Assembly: GCF_045862395.1 (NCBI RefSeq) | Contig: NZ_AP023087.1 | Coordinates: forward strand, 3,348,001-3,412,000 | Length of the DNA stretch: 64,000 nucleotides | Direction: 5' to 3' | Source of the DNA: Marinicellulosiphila megalodicopiae | Lineage (GTDB): Bacteria; Pseudomonadota; Gammaproteobacteria; Pseudomonadales; Natronospirillaceae | In this document: piece after piece, positions 1-8,101 of the stretch | How positions within the stretch are numbered: position 1 is the stretch's first letter | Layout: each line of letters begins with the position of its first letter | Program-made: the position numbers and the translations under genes | The notes under the pieces: model-generated | Databases searched by the model: none | The model's input: only the letters and a program-made list of their open reading frames with translations | Told to the model about the DNA's origin: nothing

Positions 1-367
1 CAACACTTAAGGACCATTCAAATAGATCATTCTTTTGCAGGTACTTATTGGCCTGATTTGCAGAAATTGTTTTAATATTTGGCAAAATCAATACATCTTT
101 TTGGGTTAAACCCAAATACAGAACATCAAGCGTTGCTAATTGTTGATGCAATGAGTTTGGAATCAACAAAGTATCACTTTTAATTTGTACATCTAAATTG
201 TTTTGACCAATTTGAAATTGATACTGACCTGCTTCTAAATCAATACCTTGTTTAAATGCAGGACCAATATTTAGAATTCGGACTTTTTGATCGCTTAAAA
301 CATGCACTGCATGTGCAATTGCAAAATTACAATAAAACAAAAATAGCAGTACTACTGAAAATTTCAT
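1..367 (-). CDS. Partial exported protein, function unknown
   Basis: An open frame starts with ATG at 367 and runs off the left edge without a stop (122 codons visible). The first 18 or so residues (MKFSVVLLFLFYCNFAIA) form a good Sec signal peptide, so the product is probably periplasmic or outer-membrane associated. The rest is short beta-type segments without a motif I recognise; the layout (signal peptide, a valine/leucine strand, a glycine-x-tyrosine-glutamine turn) faintly recalls the YccT/DUF2057 family, but this is a guess. The start lies 2 bases after the stop of the upstream exported protein (370-1137), so the two are very likely co-transcribed and translationally coupled. Confidence 0.6.
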   Translation of the reverse strand, partial: MKFSVVLLFLFYCNFAIAHAVHVLSDQKVRILNIGPAFKQGIDLEAGQYQFQIGQNNLDVQIKSDTLLIPNSLHQQLATLDVLYLGLTQKDVLILPNIKTISANQANKYLQKNDLFEWSLSV

Positions 368-369
368 AT

Positions 370-1137
370 TTAAAAACGATATGAAATTTCTGAAGTTATT
401 TCTCGTTTTCCTTCATAATCATGAGCATATACAGAGCTACCAAACTGCAACATAATGCTCTCACTGATTTGATAAGCAATAGACATATCAATTGAGATTA
501 ATGGATCACCAGCTTCTGCATCCAGCTCAGCAAAATCAATCATTTTTTGGGAGTCAATAATATTTATAACTGGTGATATTCCAAATGTTAACTTACCACC
601 CGCCATTTCAGAATCGCTGGTATCAAGTGAGATTGTCATAGGAAATGCAAAGTAGGTTACTGTCCCAGACAAGAACTTATTCGCTTCATTACGGTAATTA
701 ATTTGTTTAATGCCCATTAAACCTTGAACCCTACATTGAGCCCAAAAGTCAGCATCATCAAAATTACACATTTTCTTTTTGCGAATTGATTCAGTAGAAG
801 TTGTGGATTTTTTATCTAAAAATTGAATTTGAAAATTTAAATCACCATCATCAATATCAGCCACTGCTGTTTGGATGAAATTTTTATAATTTTGAGGTTC
901 ACCATCTACAAGAATATTTCCGATGAAACGAGCAGGTAGTAATTTTGAATCACTTAAAGGAATATGCAATTCGAAGGGCGCTAAACGAACTTTACCAAAA
1001 CCAGAGGCATCGTTATAACTGACATACCCCCAACTCCATAATTTATTGTCATCTGACAACTGTGGTTCAACCAAATACGTTTTTGCGAATGAAAAACTAC
1101 TAGAAAGTGCCAATACGGCTAAAACAAGGAACTTCAT
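370..1137 (-). CDS. Exported outer-membrane-like protein, function unknown
   Basis: This encodes 255 residues with an N-terminal signal peptide (MKFLVLAVLALSSSFSFA, probable cleavage before KTYLV). The mature part has alternating polar/hydrophobic strands and ends in phenylalanine (SYRF), as outer-membrane beta-barrel proteins usually do. Two cysteines in the middle (about residues 123 and 135) could form a disulfide. No named family was recognised. It is the first gene of a two-gene minus-strand unit with the partial exported protein that starts at 367. It is divergent from the lipoprotein gene at 1427, and a 289-bp shared upstream region separates them. Localisation is inferred from the signal peptide and terminal residue only. 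Confidence 0.65.
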   Translation of the reverse strand: MKFLVLAVLALSSSFSFAKTYLVEPQLSDDNKLWSWGYVSYNDASGFGKVRLAPFELHIPLSDSKLLPARFIGNILVDGEPQNYKNFIQTAVADIDDGDLNFQIQFLDKKSTTSTESIRKKKMCNFDDADFWAQCRVQGLMGIKQINYRNEANKFLSGTVTYFAFPMTISLDTSDSEMAGGKLTFGISPVINIIDSQKMIDFAELDAEAGDPLISIDMSIAYQISESIMLQFGSSVYAHDYEGKREITSEISYRF

Positions 1138-1426
1138 ACTTCTATCCTAATGCGAGTATCTATCTGAATTTTCAAAAGCGGCTAATTGTTGCCGCTTAAT
1201 TTTGGTGCATAATACCAAACACCGAAGGCATAACAAATGTATTTTTAATTCTTTTTTCAATCTAACGCCATTCAAGCCACAAGTTACGAAGTAAATGAAT
1301 GCTTATCCTTCTTACTGAATTGCCAACCAATGCAGTATTAACCATATCAAAATGCATTCATTTACTGCTTCATTATTTCATTTATTGTAATATACCCTTA
1401 TACAATTAATCCCAACAGGTCTGAAA
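1138..1426. promoter_or_regulatory. Divergent promoter region between exported protein and lipoprotein genes
   Basis: These 289 bp separate two divergently transcribed genes, so promoters for both must lie here. The stretch is AT-rich and holds a 12-bp perfect inverted repeat (1291-1302 and 1354-1365). No confident -35/-10 pair was assigned by eye. A weak purine-rich ribosome site (AGG) precedes the ATG at 1427. Confidence 0.4.
1291..1365. repeat. 12-bp inverted repeat, possible operator
   Basis: The arms GTAAATGAATGC (1291-1302) and GCATTCATTTAC (1354-1365) are perfect reverse complements separated by 51 bases, about six helical turns centre to centre. The spacing is long for an RNA hairpin but suits two half-sites or two operators bound by one DNA-binding protein. 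It lies in the divergent promoter region. The match is seen directly; the regulatory role is inferred. Confidence 0.35.
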
Positions 1427-3160
1427 ATGAAACAACTAATACTGGCTTTATTGACTTTTATTTTAATAGGATGTACAGAACAACAATACCCTCACCCCCC
1501 TCAAGAACAAAGCAATTTAACAACCTCAACTAATAAAGATAATATCCCAGCAAATGATACAGATACTTTCACTGAAACTAACAACGGTAATGAATTTAAT
1601 GAGGAATTGCTATTTATCGATTTAAAAAATCCAAACTTTGATACTACTAAACAAATCAGCTCCCTATTAGAAGAACCTGTATCAAGTAATCAATTATCAG
1701 GAATTATTTCAAAACATACTGAACGATGGAATAGAACCTTTATATTTCATGTAAATATACTTCGTGAAGAAATTCTTGATAACAGCTCGATTATAAGTGA
1801 AGAATCGACCTTTGATAGTGATTTAATTGAAACTAGCTCCATTATCAGAAACTGCGAAGATGGTGGCACAGTCACTATTAAAATTATCGAGAATACCTAC
1901 CTCGAAATGATAACGCATAATTGTATGATTGATGGCAGAGAACATTTTATTGAACTAGTAGAATACCCATCTGACAAAACAATTATGAATTTTGAATTTA
2001 TAAATTCAAAAGACCTTCTTGTAAAAGGAAGATATGTACAAATTTTTCACGAAGGGTATTATGGTTTTTCTCCACACACTTATGAAATTTTTGTAGATAT
2101 TGAAAGTAGAGGAAGCTTTTTTGCAACTGGTGAAGGAACTGATGATATAAATTTTTCATATTTCGGTGCAATGGATACTTATGGTTATCAACATTATAGA
2201 GATACACCTAATTCAATTATACCATGTCAAATCGAAGAAATAATTGTAACTACGACTATTGACGAATATAAAGAATCCCTTAGATCTACAGATAATACAT
2301 GCAGAAACGAAGAAAATTTTATTGAGCTCCCTTGGAAATCACCTGGTGAAACAATAATATATGAATTAACCGTTGACCCTAAGGATGATTTAGGTACAAG
2401 AATGACTGAAATTGCATTTTTAGTAAGAGATGCGAAAGTTAAAGGAGGTAATGAATTATTGCTAGTTATTGCTGATAGTAATAATGAATTAGAAAGAATA
2501 AGCTTTAACCCTTCAAGACTTCAAAAATTTGAATATAGTCATACAGCTTTAGAATATACTTATTCAAACCAAAACTTTAATACTGAAAAATATTATTTGT
2601 ATTTGAATAACTTTCAAAGTAATTGGAATTCTGAAATGTCACAGTCCATTTTAGTTGATTACGAATCTGATTTTAATGACAGAATTACATTTAAAAAAAT
2701 TGGTTACATCAAAAATGGAGAGTTCATTACCCCTATATCCAATCAGAGATACACTTCTAAGAATGAAGAAAATTATTCTGAAACTTTTATTGTTACTGAA
2801 GAGGGGTATTATTTTATTGAGTTAGATGACATTTATGATACTAACAAAATAGATGAAGAGTATTATTTAAATGATGCATTTGGTTTCAGAAACTACAAAG
2901 CTCAATTTTTTCTCTATAAAGATGAAAAAAAAATTTATCCAATAAGTAATTGGATTACTGCTTCAACTTCACCTATTGAAGCTATCTCGTTTAATGGGCG
3001 TATTTTTGCTTATTATTTTTTAGAACTAGGAACTTATGATATCAAATATAATTTTGAATCTTTTCCTAGTGCCGATACAACAGGGAAAAAAGAAATTTTA
3101 GATTATTCAATAATCATTGATAAGATTGAATTTGGTACTCACAGCATCATTTATGACTAA
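1427..3160 (+). CDS. Large lipoprotein, paralogue of the one at 17913
   Basis: The 577-residue product begins with a type II signal peptide ending in the lipobox LIGC, so Cys16 is the likely lipidated residue and the protein sits in the inner or outer membrane. A Thr/Asn/Glu-rich linker (about residues 20-55) precedes the folded part. It is clearly paralogous to the product of 17913-19631: both share an NPNFD..KQIS.LLE.PVSSNQLSG block just after the linker, a YLYLNN....NWN.E motif in the middle, and an IIIDKIE motif near the end. No known domain was recognised. Both copies lie beside YD-repeat toxin genes, which suggests a role linked to them (surface anchoring, export or protection), but there is no direct evidence. 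AT-rich codon use matches the neighbourhood. Confidence 0.75.
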   Translation: MKQLILALLTFILIGCTEQQYPHPPQEQSNLTTSTNKDNIPANDTDTFTETNNGNEFNEELLFIDLKNPNFDTTKQISSLLEEPVSSNQLSGIISKHTERWNRTFIFHVNILREEILDNSSIISEESTFDSDLIETSSIIRNCEDGGTVTIKIIENTYLEMITHNCMIDGREHFIELVEYPSDKTIMNFEFINSKDLLVKGRYVQIFHEGYYGFSPHTYEIFVDIESRGSFFATGEGTDDINFSYFGAMDTYGYQHYRDTPNSIIPCQIEEIIVTTTIDEYKESLRSTDNTCRNEENFIELPWKSPGETIIYELTVDPKDDLGTRMTEIAFLVRDAKVKGGNELLLVIADSNNELERISFNPSRLQKFEYSHTALEYTYSNQNFNTEKYYLYLNNFQSNWNSEMSQSILVDYESDFNDRITFKKIGYIKNGEFITPISNQRYTSKNEENYSETFIVTEEGYYFIELDDIYDTNKIDEEYYLNDAFGFRNYKAQFFLYKDEKKIYPISNWITASTSPIEAISFNGRIFAYYFLELGTYDIKYNFESFPSADTTGKKEILDYSIIIDKIEFGTHSIIYD

Positions 3161-3256
3161 TTATAAATTCGTACTACTCAACTATAGACAATAGATATTT
3201 ATACAATACATTAGTTCTTTATGAAGAATAATACGGTTTTATTTCAGACCAACCGG

Positions 3257-3283
3257 CTTAAGTGTAAAAATTTTATGCTTAAG
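3257..3283. repeat. Imperfect hairpin downstream of the lipoprotein gene
   Basis: CTTAAG occurs at 3257-3262 and 3278-3283, and the intervening bases extend the stem to about 12 pairs (two G-U in RNA) with a 3-base loop. It lies 97 bp past the lipoprotein stop and just outside the 3' end of the broken IS110 transposase. There is no T-run on either strand, so it is a weak terminator candidate; it may be part of the IS end instead. Confidence 0.3.
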
Positions 3284-3289
3284 TTGCCT

Positions 3290-4257
3290 TTACAACAAAT
3301 AGTATTTTATAAATGATTCAAACTTAATCGGGTTGTAATCCGTTTTATTTTTAAGAACGGACCAAGCCACGCGCGCAATTTTATTAGCTAATGCGACAGC
3401 CACTTTATTGTGAGGCTTCTTTTCTAATAGCGATTGAATCCATAAACTGATTCGATCCGTTTTGTTGGCGCAATATCGGATGACAGCTTTTGCACCTAAT
3501 ATTAGATTTTTCCTCAGCGTACTATTGCCACGCTTACTAATCCCAAGCATTTTCTCTTGATCGCCACTTGAATGTTGCTTTGGCGTTAATCCTAAATAGG
3601 CTGAAAATTGAATAATCTATTATATTCGTCATTATTTTTCATTAAAGCTCGTGATTGCTTTTCTATAGATTTTATCTTTTTATCAAAATTAATTAAATCT
3701 TCATAAAGCTCATTTAAAAAACGCCTAGACACTATAGTTAATTCATTGTCAGCATCTTCTAAAATGTAAGGAATTTCATTTCTTAATTTAATGACTGTTT
3801 TATCAAATATAATGCCGTATTCAGACATTAATCCTCTTATTTGATTAGTTAATGCAGTGCGTTGCTTAATTAACCTGTCTCTGATTTTAAATAAGCATTG
3901 CCCATCTTGTTGTTCGATGGTTTTAACGGGTACAAATTTGATGTTTGGCCTCATTGAAGCTTCGGCAATGGCGAGTGCATCGTTATGATCGTTTTTATTG
4001 CCGTTTAGAAATGGCTTAACTAAGCGAGGAGGTATTTAATCAACTTGAAATCCAAGTTTGATAAATTCACGACCCCAATAATTAGAGCTGTAACAAGACT
4101 CCATAACAATACGCTTGGAATCAGATTGCATAACGGTCTCGATCAGTTTTTTTCGCGTGACTTTTTTATTGCTAATTACTTTATTATGTTCAATAAGAAT
4201 GCAAACTTGAAAAACGTTTTTTGCTAAATCGAGACTGATTAGTTTATGATTACTCAT
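3290..4257 (-). pseudogene. IS110-family transposase, degraded
   Basis: The N-terminal part (4257-4039) has the IS110 DEDD RuvC-like start LDLAKNVFQV. An in-frame TAA at 4036-4038 sits where a leucine is expected (VD-stop-IPPRLVKPF). The same frame then continues through NDHNDALAIAEA and a helical region to about 3601. There the reading jumps to another frame, which carries the C-terminal Tnp_20-type motif YLGLTPKQHSSGDQEKMLGISKRGN and runs to the stop at 3290. About 50 residues normally found between the helical region and YLGL, including the usual PG-G segment, are missing. The gene therefore has one nonsense mutation plus an internal deletion with a frame change, and is almost surely dead. 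Confidence 0.9.
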
Positions 4258-4549
4258 AGATGGATGCCTCTGGTTTTATAATTTTTGGTTGAAGATTAAT
4301 TATACTATTTACGCATTATGACGCATACCTTGGGTGTCCATCTCATCACACTCATCACACTGACTTAAAAATTCACGCTATTGGCAAATCACATCCTCAA
4401 TATTAATTCTGAGTTTTCAATAAATTCAACTTATTTATGGATAAGATATTTGATATTCTGAAACCAACGTAAGTTTGCTGTTTTTAAGACACGCGAATTT
4501 ACTAATTAAACGAATTAGTATTTTGAGATTAAAACAGGAATATTTTTAT
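4258..4549. other. Non-coding stretch upstream of the IS110 remnant
   Basis: No convincing gene is seen in these 292 bp. Intact IS110 elements carry a structured non-coding (bridge) RNA next to the transposase gene, so part of this stretch may be its relic; no fold was verified. It also holds a GGGTGTCC octamer at 4332-4339 and a short ATCACACTC-type tandem just after it. It is the 3' flank of the TnpA-REP gene that ends at 4550. Confidence 0.3.
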
Positions 4550-5557
4550 CTATTTTGTGGATTTACTAAAATAATACAAACAACTCGATACATTCAATGC
4601 GCGTTCACGCCCAAAGTTTTTTACAGTATCTATTATAGATAAAGATTCACCCACAATACCTTTAAAACTAGATTCAAAGCTCGATGTGATATGCATCCAT
4701 TTAACTGGATCTATATTTAACCTTGTCATCAACTCAGGAATATCGGAATCAATTTTACCTAATTTTCCTTTTCGTGATTGTCGACCTGTCCATTCCACCA
4801 ATTCAATATAAGTGGTTAATCGGCAAGGAATCCCTTTTGGCATATCTTTTCTAGCCCAGCCTGCAAAATTCATTAAACTATCAACCTGTTCTTTTTGATT
4901 ATTAGGTTTATCGCTTTTTAAAGATTGTTCGATGCGTTTTTTAATACTGGTATGCGCCGATTTCTCCGGTGTTTTTGCCATTTTAGCTCTCACCGGATTT
5001 AAATCCACATAAGCCATGCAGGCCAATAATGCTTTTTCATCAAGTAATGCTTGAGACTTAAAACGCCCCTCCCAAAATTTACCTGTGCAATTGTCTTCTT
5101 GATTAGCAATGCGCGCTAACGGCTCATTAATACATTTCATGAACCAACCCAAATCCATTAAACGGCTACGATATTCATCGGCACGCTCTTTTACTAAATC
5201 TATTTCAATTTCTGATAAAAGCTCACCTTTAACGTATTTTTGAGTTAACACTGTGCCTTTGTAAACCTTATGCCAGCGTTCGATTACCTGAAGATCGCTC
5301 AGGTTTTTAGAAGCATCAAGATCTACAAACACAACTAAATGGAAATGATTTGACATAATCGCATAGGATGCTATTTTTATATTAAAGATCGTTGGTAATT
5401 CTACTAAACGATTTTCAATCCATTCTTGTCTGTGTGAATAATCCTTTTTAGTGACTGAATCTTTACCCAAGATAAAGCATCGCCTGCAACAACGACTTAC
5501 CAAATGATAGTATGGTGTAGCTTCAATAGATACGAGTTTCTTTCTGGCAATTGGCAT
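4550..5557 (-). CDS. TnpA-REP (Y1/HUH) transposase
   Basis: The 335-residue product is a REP-associated tyrosine transposase of the IS200-like Y1_Tnp superfamily. It shows the HUH metal-binding motif (SNHFHLVV, about residues 67-74) and the family signature GKFWEGRFKSQALLDEKALLACMAYVDLNPVRA in segments around residues 160-190. These proteins make single-strand cuts through a tyrosine and are thought to spread or maintain REP-type repeats rather than move as classical insertion sequences. It is longer than the 263-residue paralogue at 8102-8893; the extra C-terminal 70 residues may aid DNA recognition. It looks intact. Its upstream region carries GTAG-containing 18-bp repeats that may be related to its target. 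Confidence 0.9.
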   Translation of the reverse strand: MPIARKKLVSIEATPYYHLVSRCCRRCFILGKDSVTKKDYSHRQEWIENRLVELPTIFNIKIASYAIMSNHFHLVVFVDLDASKNLSDLQVIERWHKVYKGTVLTQKYVKGELLSEIEIDLVKERADEYRSRLMDLGWFMKCINEPLARIANQEDNCTGKFWEGRFKSQALLDEKALLACMAYVDLNPVRAKMAKTPEKSAHTSIKKRIEQSLKSDKPNNQKEQVDSLMNFAGWARKDMPKGIPCRLTTYIELVEWTGRQSRKGKLGKIDSDIPELMTRLNIDPVKWMHITSSFESSFKGIVGESLSIIDTVKNFGRERALNVSSCLYYFSKSTK

Positions 5558-5703
5558 TATTCACCTTCTTAAAAATATTCATTTTTTGAATTAATCAATC
5601 TTTTTTAAAGAATAGTTTAAGACGGTGATTTCGCTCTCCTAGTTTTGTGACGTTTTGTTGCTTATTCAGTGTGTCTTGATAGGTTTTTTTTGATAGGTTT
5701 TTC

Positions 5704-5754
5704 TGTGTGTCTATGTAGTTATTTTGTTGCTTAGGTTGTGTGTCTATGTAGTTA
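5704..5754. repeat. Two 18-bp direct repeats containing GTAG
   Basis: TGTGTGTCTATGTAGTTA occurs at 5704-5721 and 5737-5754, 33 bp apart. Related fragments (GTGTGTCTTGATAGG, then TTGATAGGTTTTT) lie just to the left. The repeats sit between two TnpA-REP genes. Each contains GTAG, a tetranucleotide known as the conserved start of REP elements recognised by this transposase family. Before the IS66 insertion the second copy overlapped the stop codon of the second TnpA-REP gene. Confidence 0.55.
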
Positions 5755-5790
5755 CTTTCTGTCTATCTTACCTCGTTTATTCGCTTTAAT
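5752..5790 (-). pseudogene. Severed 3' tail of the second TnpA-REP gene
   Basis: Read on the minus strand from 5790, these 39 bases continue the frame of the gene at 8102-8893 once the IS66 element and one target-site copy are removed. They encode IKANKRGKIDRK followed by TAA at 5752-5754. The sequence matches the corresponding part of the paralogue (GKLGKID). The tail is separated from its start codon by 2.3 kb of IS66. Confidence 0.85.
5783..5790. repeat. IS66 target-site duplication, left copy
   Basis: GCTTTAAT lies immediately left of the IS66 end and is repeated exactly at 8106-8113 right of the element. Collapsing the two copies restores a continuous TnpA-REP reading frame, which independently confirms the element boundaries. 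Confidence 0.93.
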
Positions 5791-5871
5791 GTAAACGCTG
5801 AACGAACCACATTCTAGAAAACCACCAACTCACTGTTTAAACTAGCCTCTTTTTTAAATGAGGTATCGAAC

Positions 5872-6192
5872 ATGAGCACTAAAAAATATAACTGGGATGA
5901 AATTATCTCAAATTTCCAACAAAGCAAATTATCACAAGCTGAATTTTGTCGACAAAATCAACTAAATGCAAAATATCTCAATCTCCAGCTAAGTAAACGA
6001 AATTTTACAAAATCTAAAAACACTCAATCTGACGCCACTCATAAAAAATCAGTATTTGTGAAAGCCATTCAATCCAATCCCCAGGCAGCTTCCAGCTCAT
6101 TAATCATCATCGAATTGAATCATATCAAAATTAAAATCCAGCAGAACGATCCAATTTGGTTGGCTGATTTTTGTAAGGCGCTTAGCTTATGA
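5872..6192 (+). CDS. tnpA: IS66 accessory protein TnpA
   Basis: The 106-residue protein has an N-terminal helix-turn-helix-like segment (WDEIISNFQQSKLSQAEFCRQ, about residues 8-28), as in the small TnpA proteins of IS66 elements, which are needed for transposition together with TnpB and TnpC. A GAGG ribosome site lies 9 bases before the ATG. Its last codons overlap the tnpB start by 4 bp (ATGA), which implies translational coupling. It is the first gene inside the element, about 65 bp from the left inverted repeat. Confidence 0.9.
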   Translation: MSTKKYNWDEIISNFQQSKLSQAEFCRQNQLNAKYLNLQLSKRNFTKSKNTQSDATHKKSVFVKAIQSNPQAASSSLIIIELNHIKIKIQQNDPIWLADFCKALSL

Positions 6193-6542
6193 AATCTCAT
6201 TTTGATTTTGAACACATCTATTTGCACCGTGATCCTGTCGATTTTCGCAAAGCTATTAATGGACTATCGATGATAGTCACTGATGAACTCGAACAATCTT
6301 GCTTTCAAAATGCACTGTTCATTTTTTGTAATAAACATCGTGACAGGCTTAAAATTCTGTATTGGGATCAAACTGGTTTTTGTCTTTGGCATAAACGTTT
6401 AGAAGAAGATAAATTCAAATGGCCAAAAAAACATAGCCAAAATTGCATTGAATTTACAACTGAACAACTAGATTGGTTATTGCGTGGTTTAGATGTATCT
6501 AAGCTCATTCCACATTCGAATAAAATTTATGATGATTTATAA
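6189..6542 (+). CDS. tnpB: IS66 accessory protein TnpB
   Basis: The 117-residue protein is a typical IS66 Orf2 (TnpB) protein, recognised by its HRDPVDFRKAINGLS start, the NKHRDRLKILYWD core (about residues 48-60) and the GFCLWHKRLE block. It is essential for IS66 transposition in studied elements but has no known enzymatic activity. The gene overlaps tnpA by 4 bp. Its length is normal for the family and no defect is seen. Confidence 0.93.
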   Translation: MKSHFDFEHIYLHRDPVDFRKAINGLSMIVTDELEQSCFQNALFIFCNKHRDRLKILYWDQTGFCLWHKRLEEDKFKWPKKHSQNCIEFTTEQLDWLLRGLDVSKLIPHSNKIYDDL

Positions 6543-6567
6543 GGAATAGATCATTAAAATATAACGC

Positions 6568-8082
6568 ATGAAAACGATGCCAGAATTTGAAAGCGAAATA
6601 AAAGAACTCAAGGAAAGAATTGAATCTAAAGACGAGCGCATTCGTAAATTAGAAAATTTAGTCGAGCAATTTAAACATCTAAAATTTGGCACTTCCAGCG
6701 AAAAAACAACGTCTGAACAAGCTAATTTATTTGATGAAGCGGAATTAGAATTCGACGATCAAATTGAATTAATCGAGCAAGATGAAGCAGAAATTGAAGT
6801 GCCGGCTCATAAACGCAAAAAGAAAAAGCGTCCAGCCATTCCTGAAGATGCACCCGTTGAAGATATCATTTACGATTTAACCGATGAAGAAAAAATCTGT
6901 TCGATTGATGGTACTCAATTAGTGAAAATGGGTGAGGAAACACACAAGCAAGTTAAAATCATTCCTCAGCAAATCAAAGTGATTCGTCATGTGCGCTTTA
7001 AATATACTTGTCCTTGTTGTGCAAAATCAGAAAAAAAGACATTTAAAACCGCACCAAAACCTGCATTACCTATCGAAAAAAGCATCGCGACACCCAGTTT
7101 ACTGTCATATATCATCACCAACAAATATTGTGATGGCATGCCACTTTATAGACAGGTAGAAACATTTAAGCGATACGGGTTTGAATTTGATCGAACCAGT
7201 TTTGCTAATTGGATGATTAAATGTGGTGATTTAGTACAAGTTTTAATCAAGTTGATTCAAGAAAAAATTATTGATCAGTCGGTCGTGCATATCGACGAAA
7301 CACCTGTGCAAGTTTTAAAAGAGCCCGATAAAACAGCGCAATCGCAAAGTTATATGTGGGTGATGAGTACGCCAGAATATTGCGAACAAAAAGCAGTGAT
7401 ATACAACTATACAGCAAGAAGAAGTGCGCAACACGCTATTGATATGTTGGATGGTTTTCATGGTGCATTAATGGCGGATGGGTATCCTGGATATAATAAA
7501 GTGGCCCGAGAATTGAATTTAAAATTACTGGCTTGCTGGGTACATGCGAGACGATATTTTAAAAAAGCACAATTAGATAAAAGCTATATAAAAGGAAAAG
7601 TGAATAAGGCCGACATGGCACTTAATTATATCGCCAAACTTTATGCGATTGAAAAAAGAATTAAGAATATGTCGGTACAAGAAAAATATGAAGTAAGACA
7701 GTCTGAAAGTAAAAAAATATTGGACGCATTTAAAAAGTGGTTAGATAAGCAAAATGAAACACCTAAGTCAGATTTGGGCAGAGCCATTAATTACACGCGT
7801 AATCAATGGGATGGATTAGTTAAATATATCGAAAGTGGCGAATATCCAATTGATAATAATTTGGCCGAAAATGCAGTTCGCCCATTTGTGATTGGTCGCA
7901 AGAATTGGTTGTTTTCAGACACACAAAAAGGAGCGACGGCTAGTGCAAATTTGTATAGTTTGATTGAAACTGCGAAAGCCAATGGATTAAATACGTTTGA
8001 ATATTTGGAAAAAGTGTTAACGGATTTGCCTAATGCTAAAACAGTGGAAGAGATCGAAGCACTTTTGCCTTGGAATATCTAG
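6568..8082 (+). CDS. tnpC: IS66-family DDE transposase TnpC
   Basis: The 504-residue transposase begins with a leucine-zipper-like coiled coil (about residues 5-35). An acidic linker and a zinc-finger-like CPCC segment (about residue 150) follow. The DDE catalytic core comes next: the first Asp lies in VVHIDETPVQ (about 244), the second in LMADGYPGYN (about 305), and the Glu in NNLAENAVRPF (about 432). It ends with the short IS66 C-terminal domain. Length and motifs are complete, so it should be active. The gene starts 25 bp after tnpB and ends 23 bp before the right IS boundary. Confidence 0.95.
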   Translation: MKTMPEFESEIKELKERIESKDERIRKLENLVEQFKHLKFGTSSEKTTSEQANLFDEAELEFDDQIELIEQDEAEIEVPAHKRKKKKRPAIPEDAPVEDIIYDLTDEEKICSIDGTQLVKMGEETHKQVKIIPQQIKVIRHVRFKYTCPCCAKSEKKTFKTAPKPALPIEKSIATPSLLSYIITNKYCDGMPLYRQVETFKRYGFEFDRTSFANWMIKCGDLVQVLIKLIQEKIIDQSVVHIDETPVQVLKEPDKTAQSQSYMWVMSTPEYCEQKAVIYNYTARRSAQHAIDMLDGFHGALMADGYPGYNKVARELNLKLLACWVHARRYFKKAQLDKSYIKGKVNKADMALNYIAKLYAIEKRIKNMSVQEKYEVRQSESKKILDAFKKWLDKQNETPKSDLGRAINYTRNQWDGLVKYIESGEYPIDNNLAENAVRPFVIGRKNWLFSDTQKGATASANLYSLIETAKANGLNTFEYLEKVLTDLPNAKTVEEIEALLPWNI

Positions 8083-8101
8083 GACGTACTTCGTTCTGCG
8101 C

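Noticed and set aside
5641..5760. CRISPR array from the repeated GTGTGTCTATG words
   Set aside because: Only two full copies exist, spaced 33 bp start to start with a 15-bp gap, without spacers of normal length or cas genes. They fit better as REP-type repeats.
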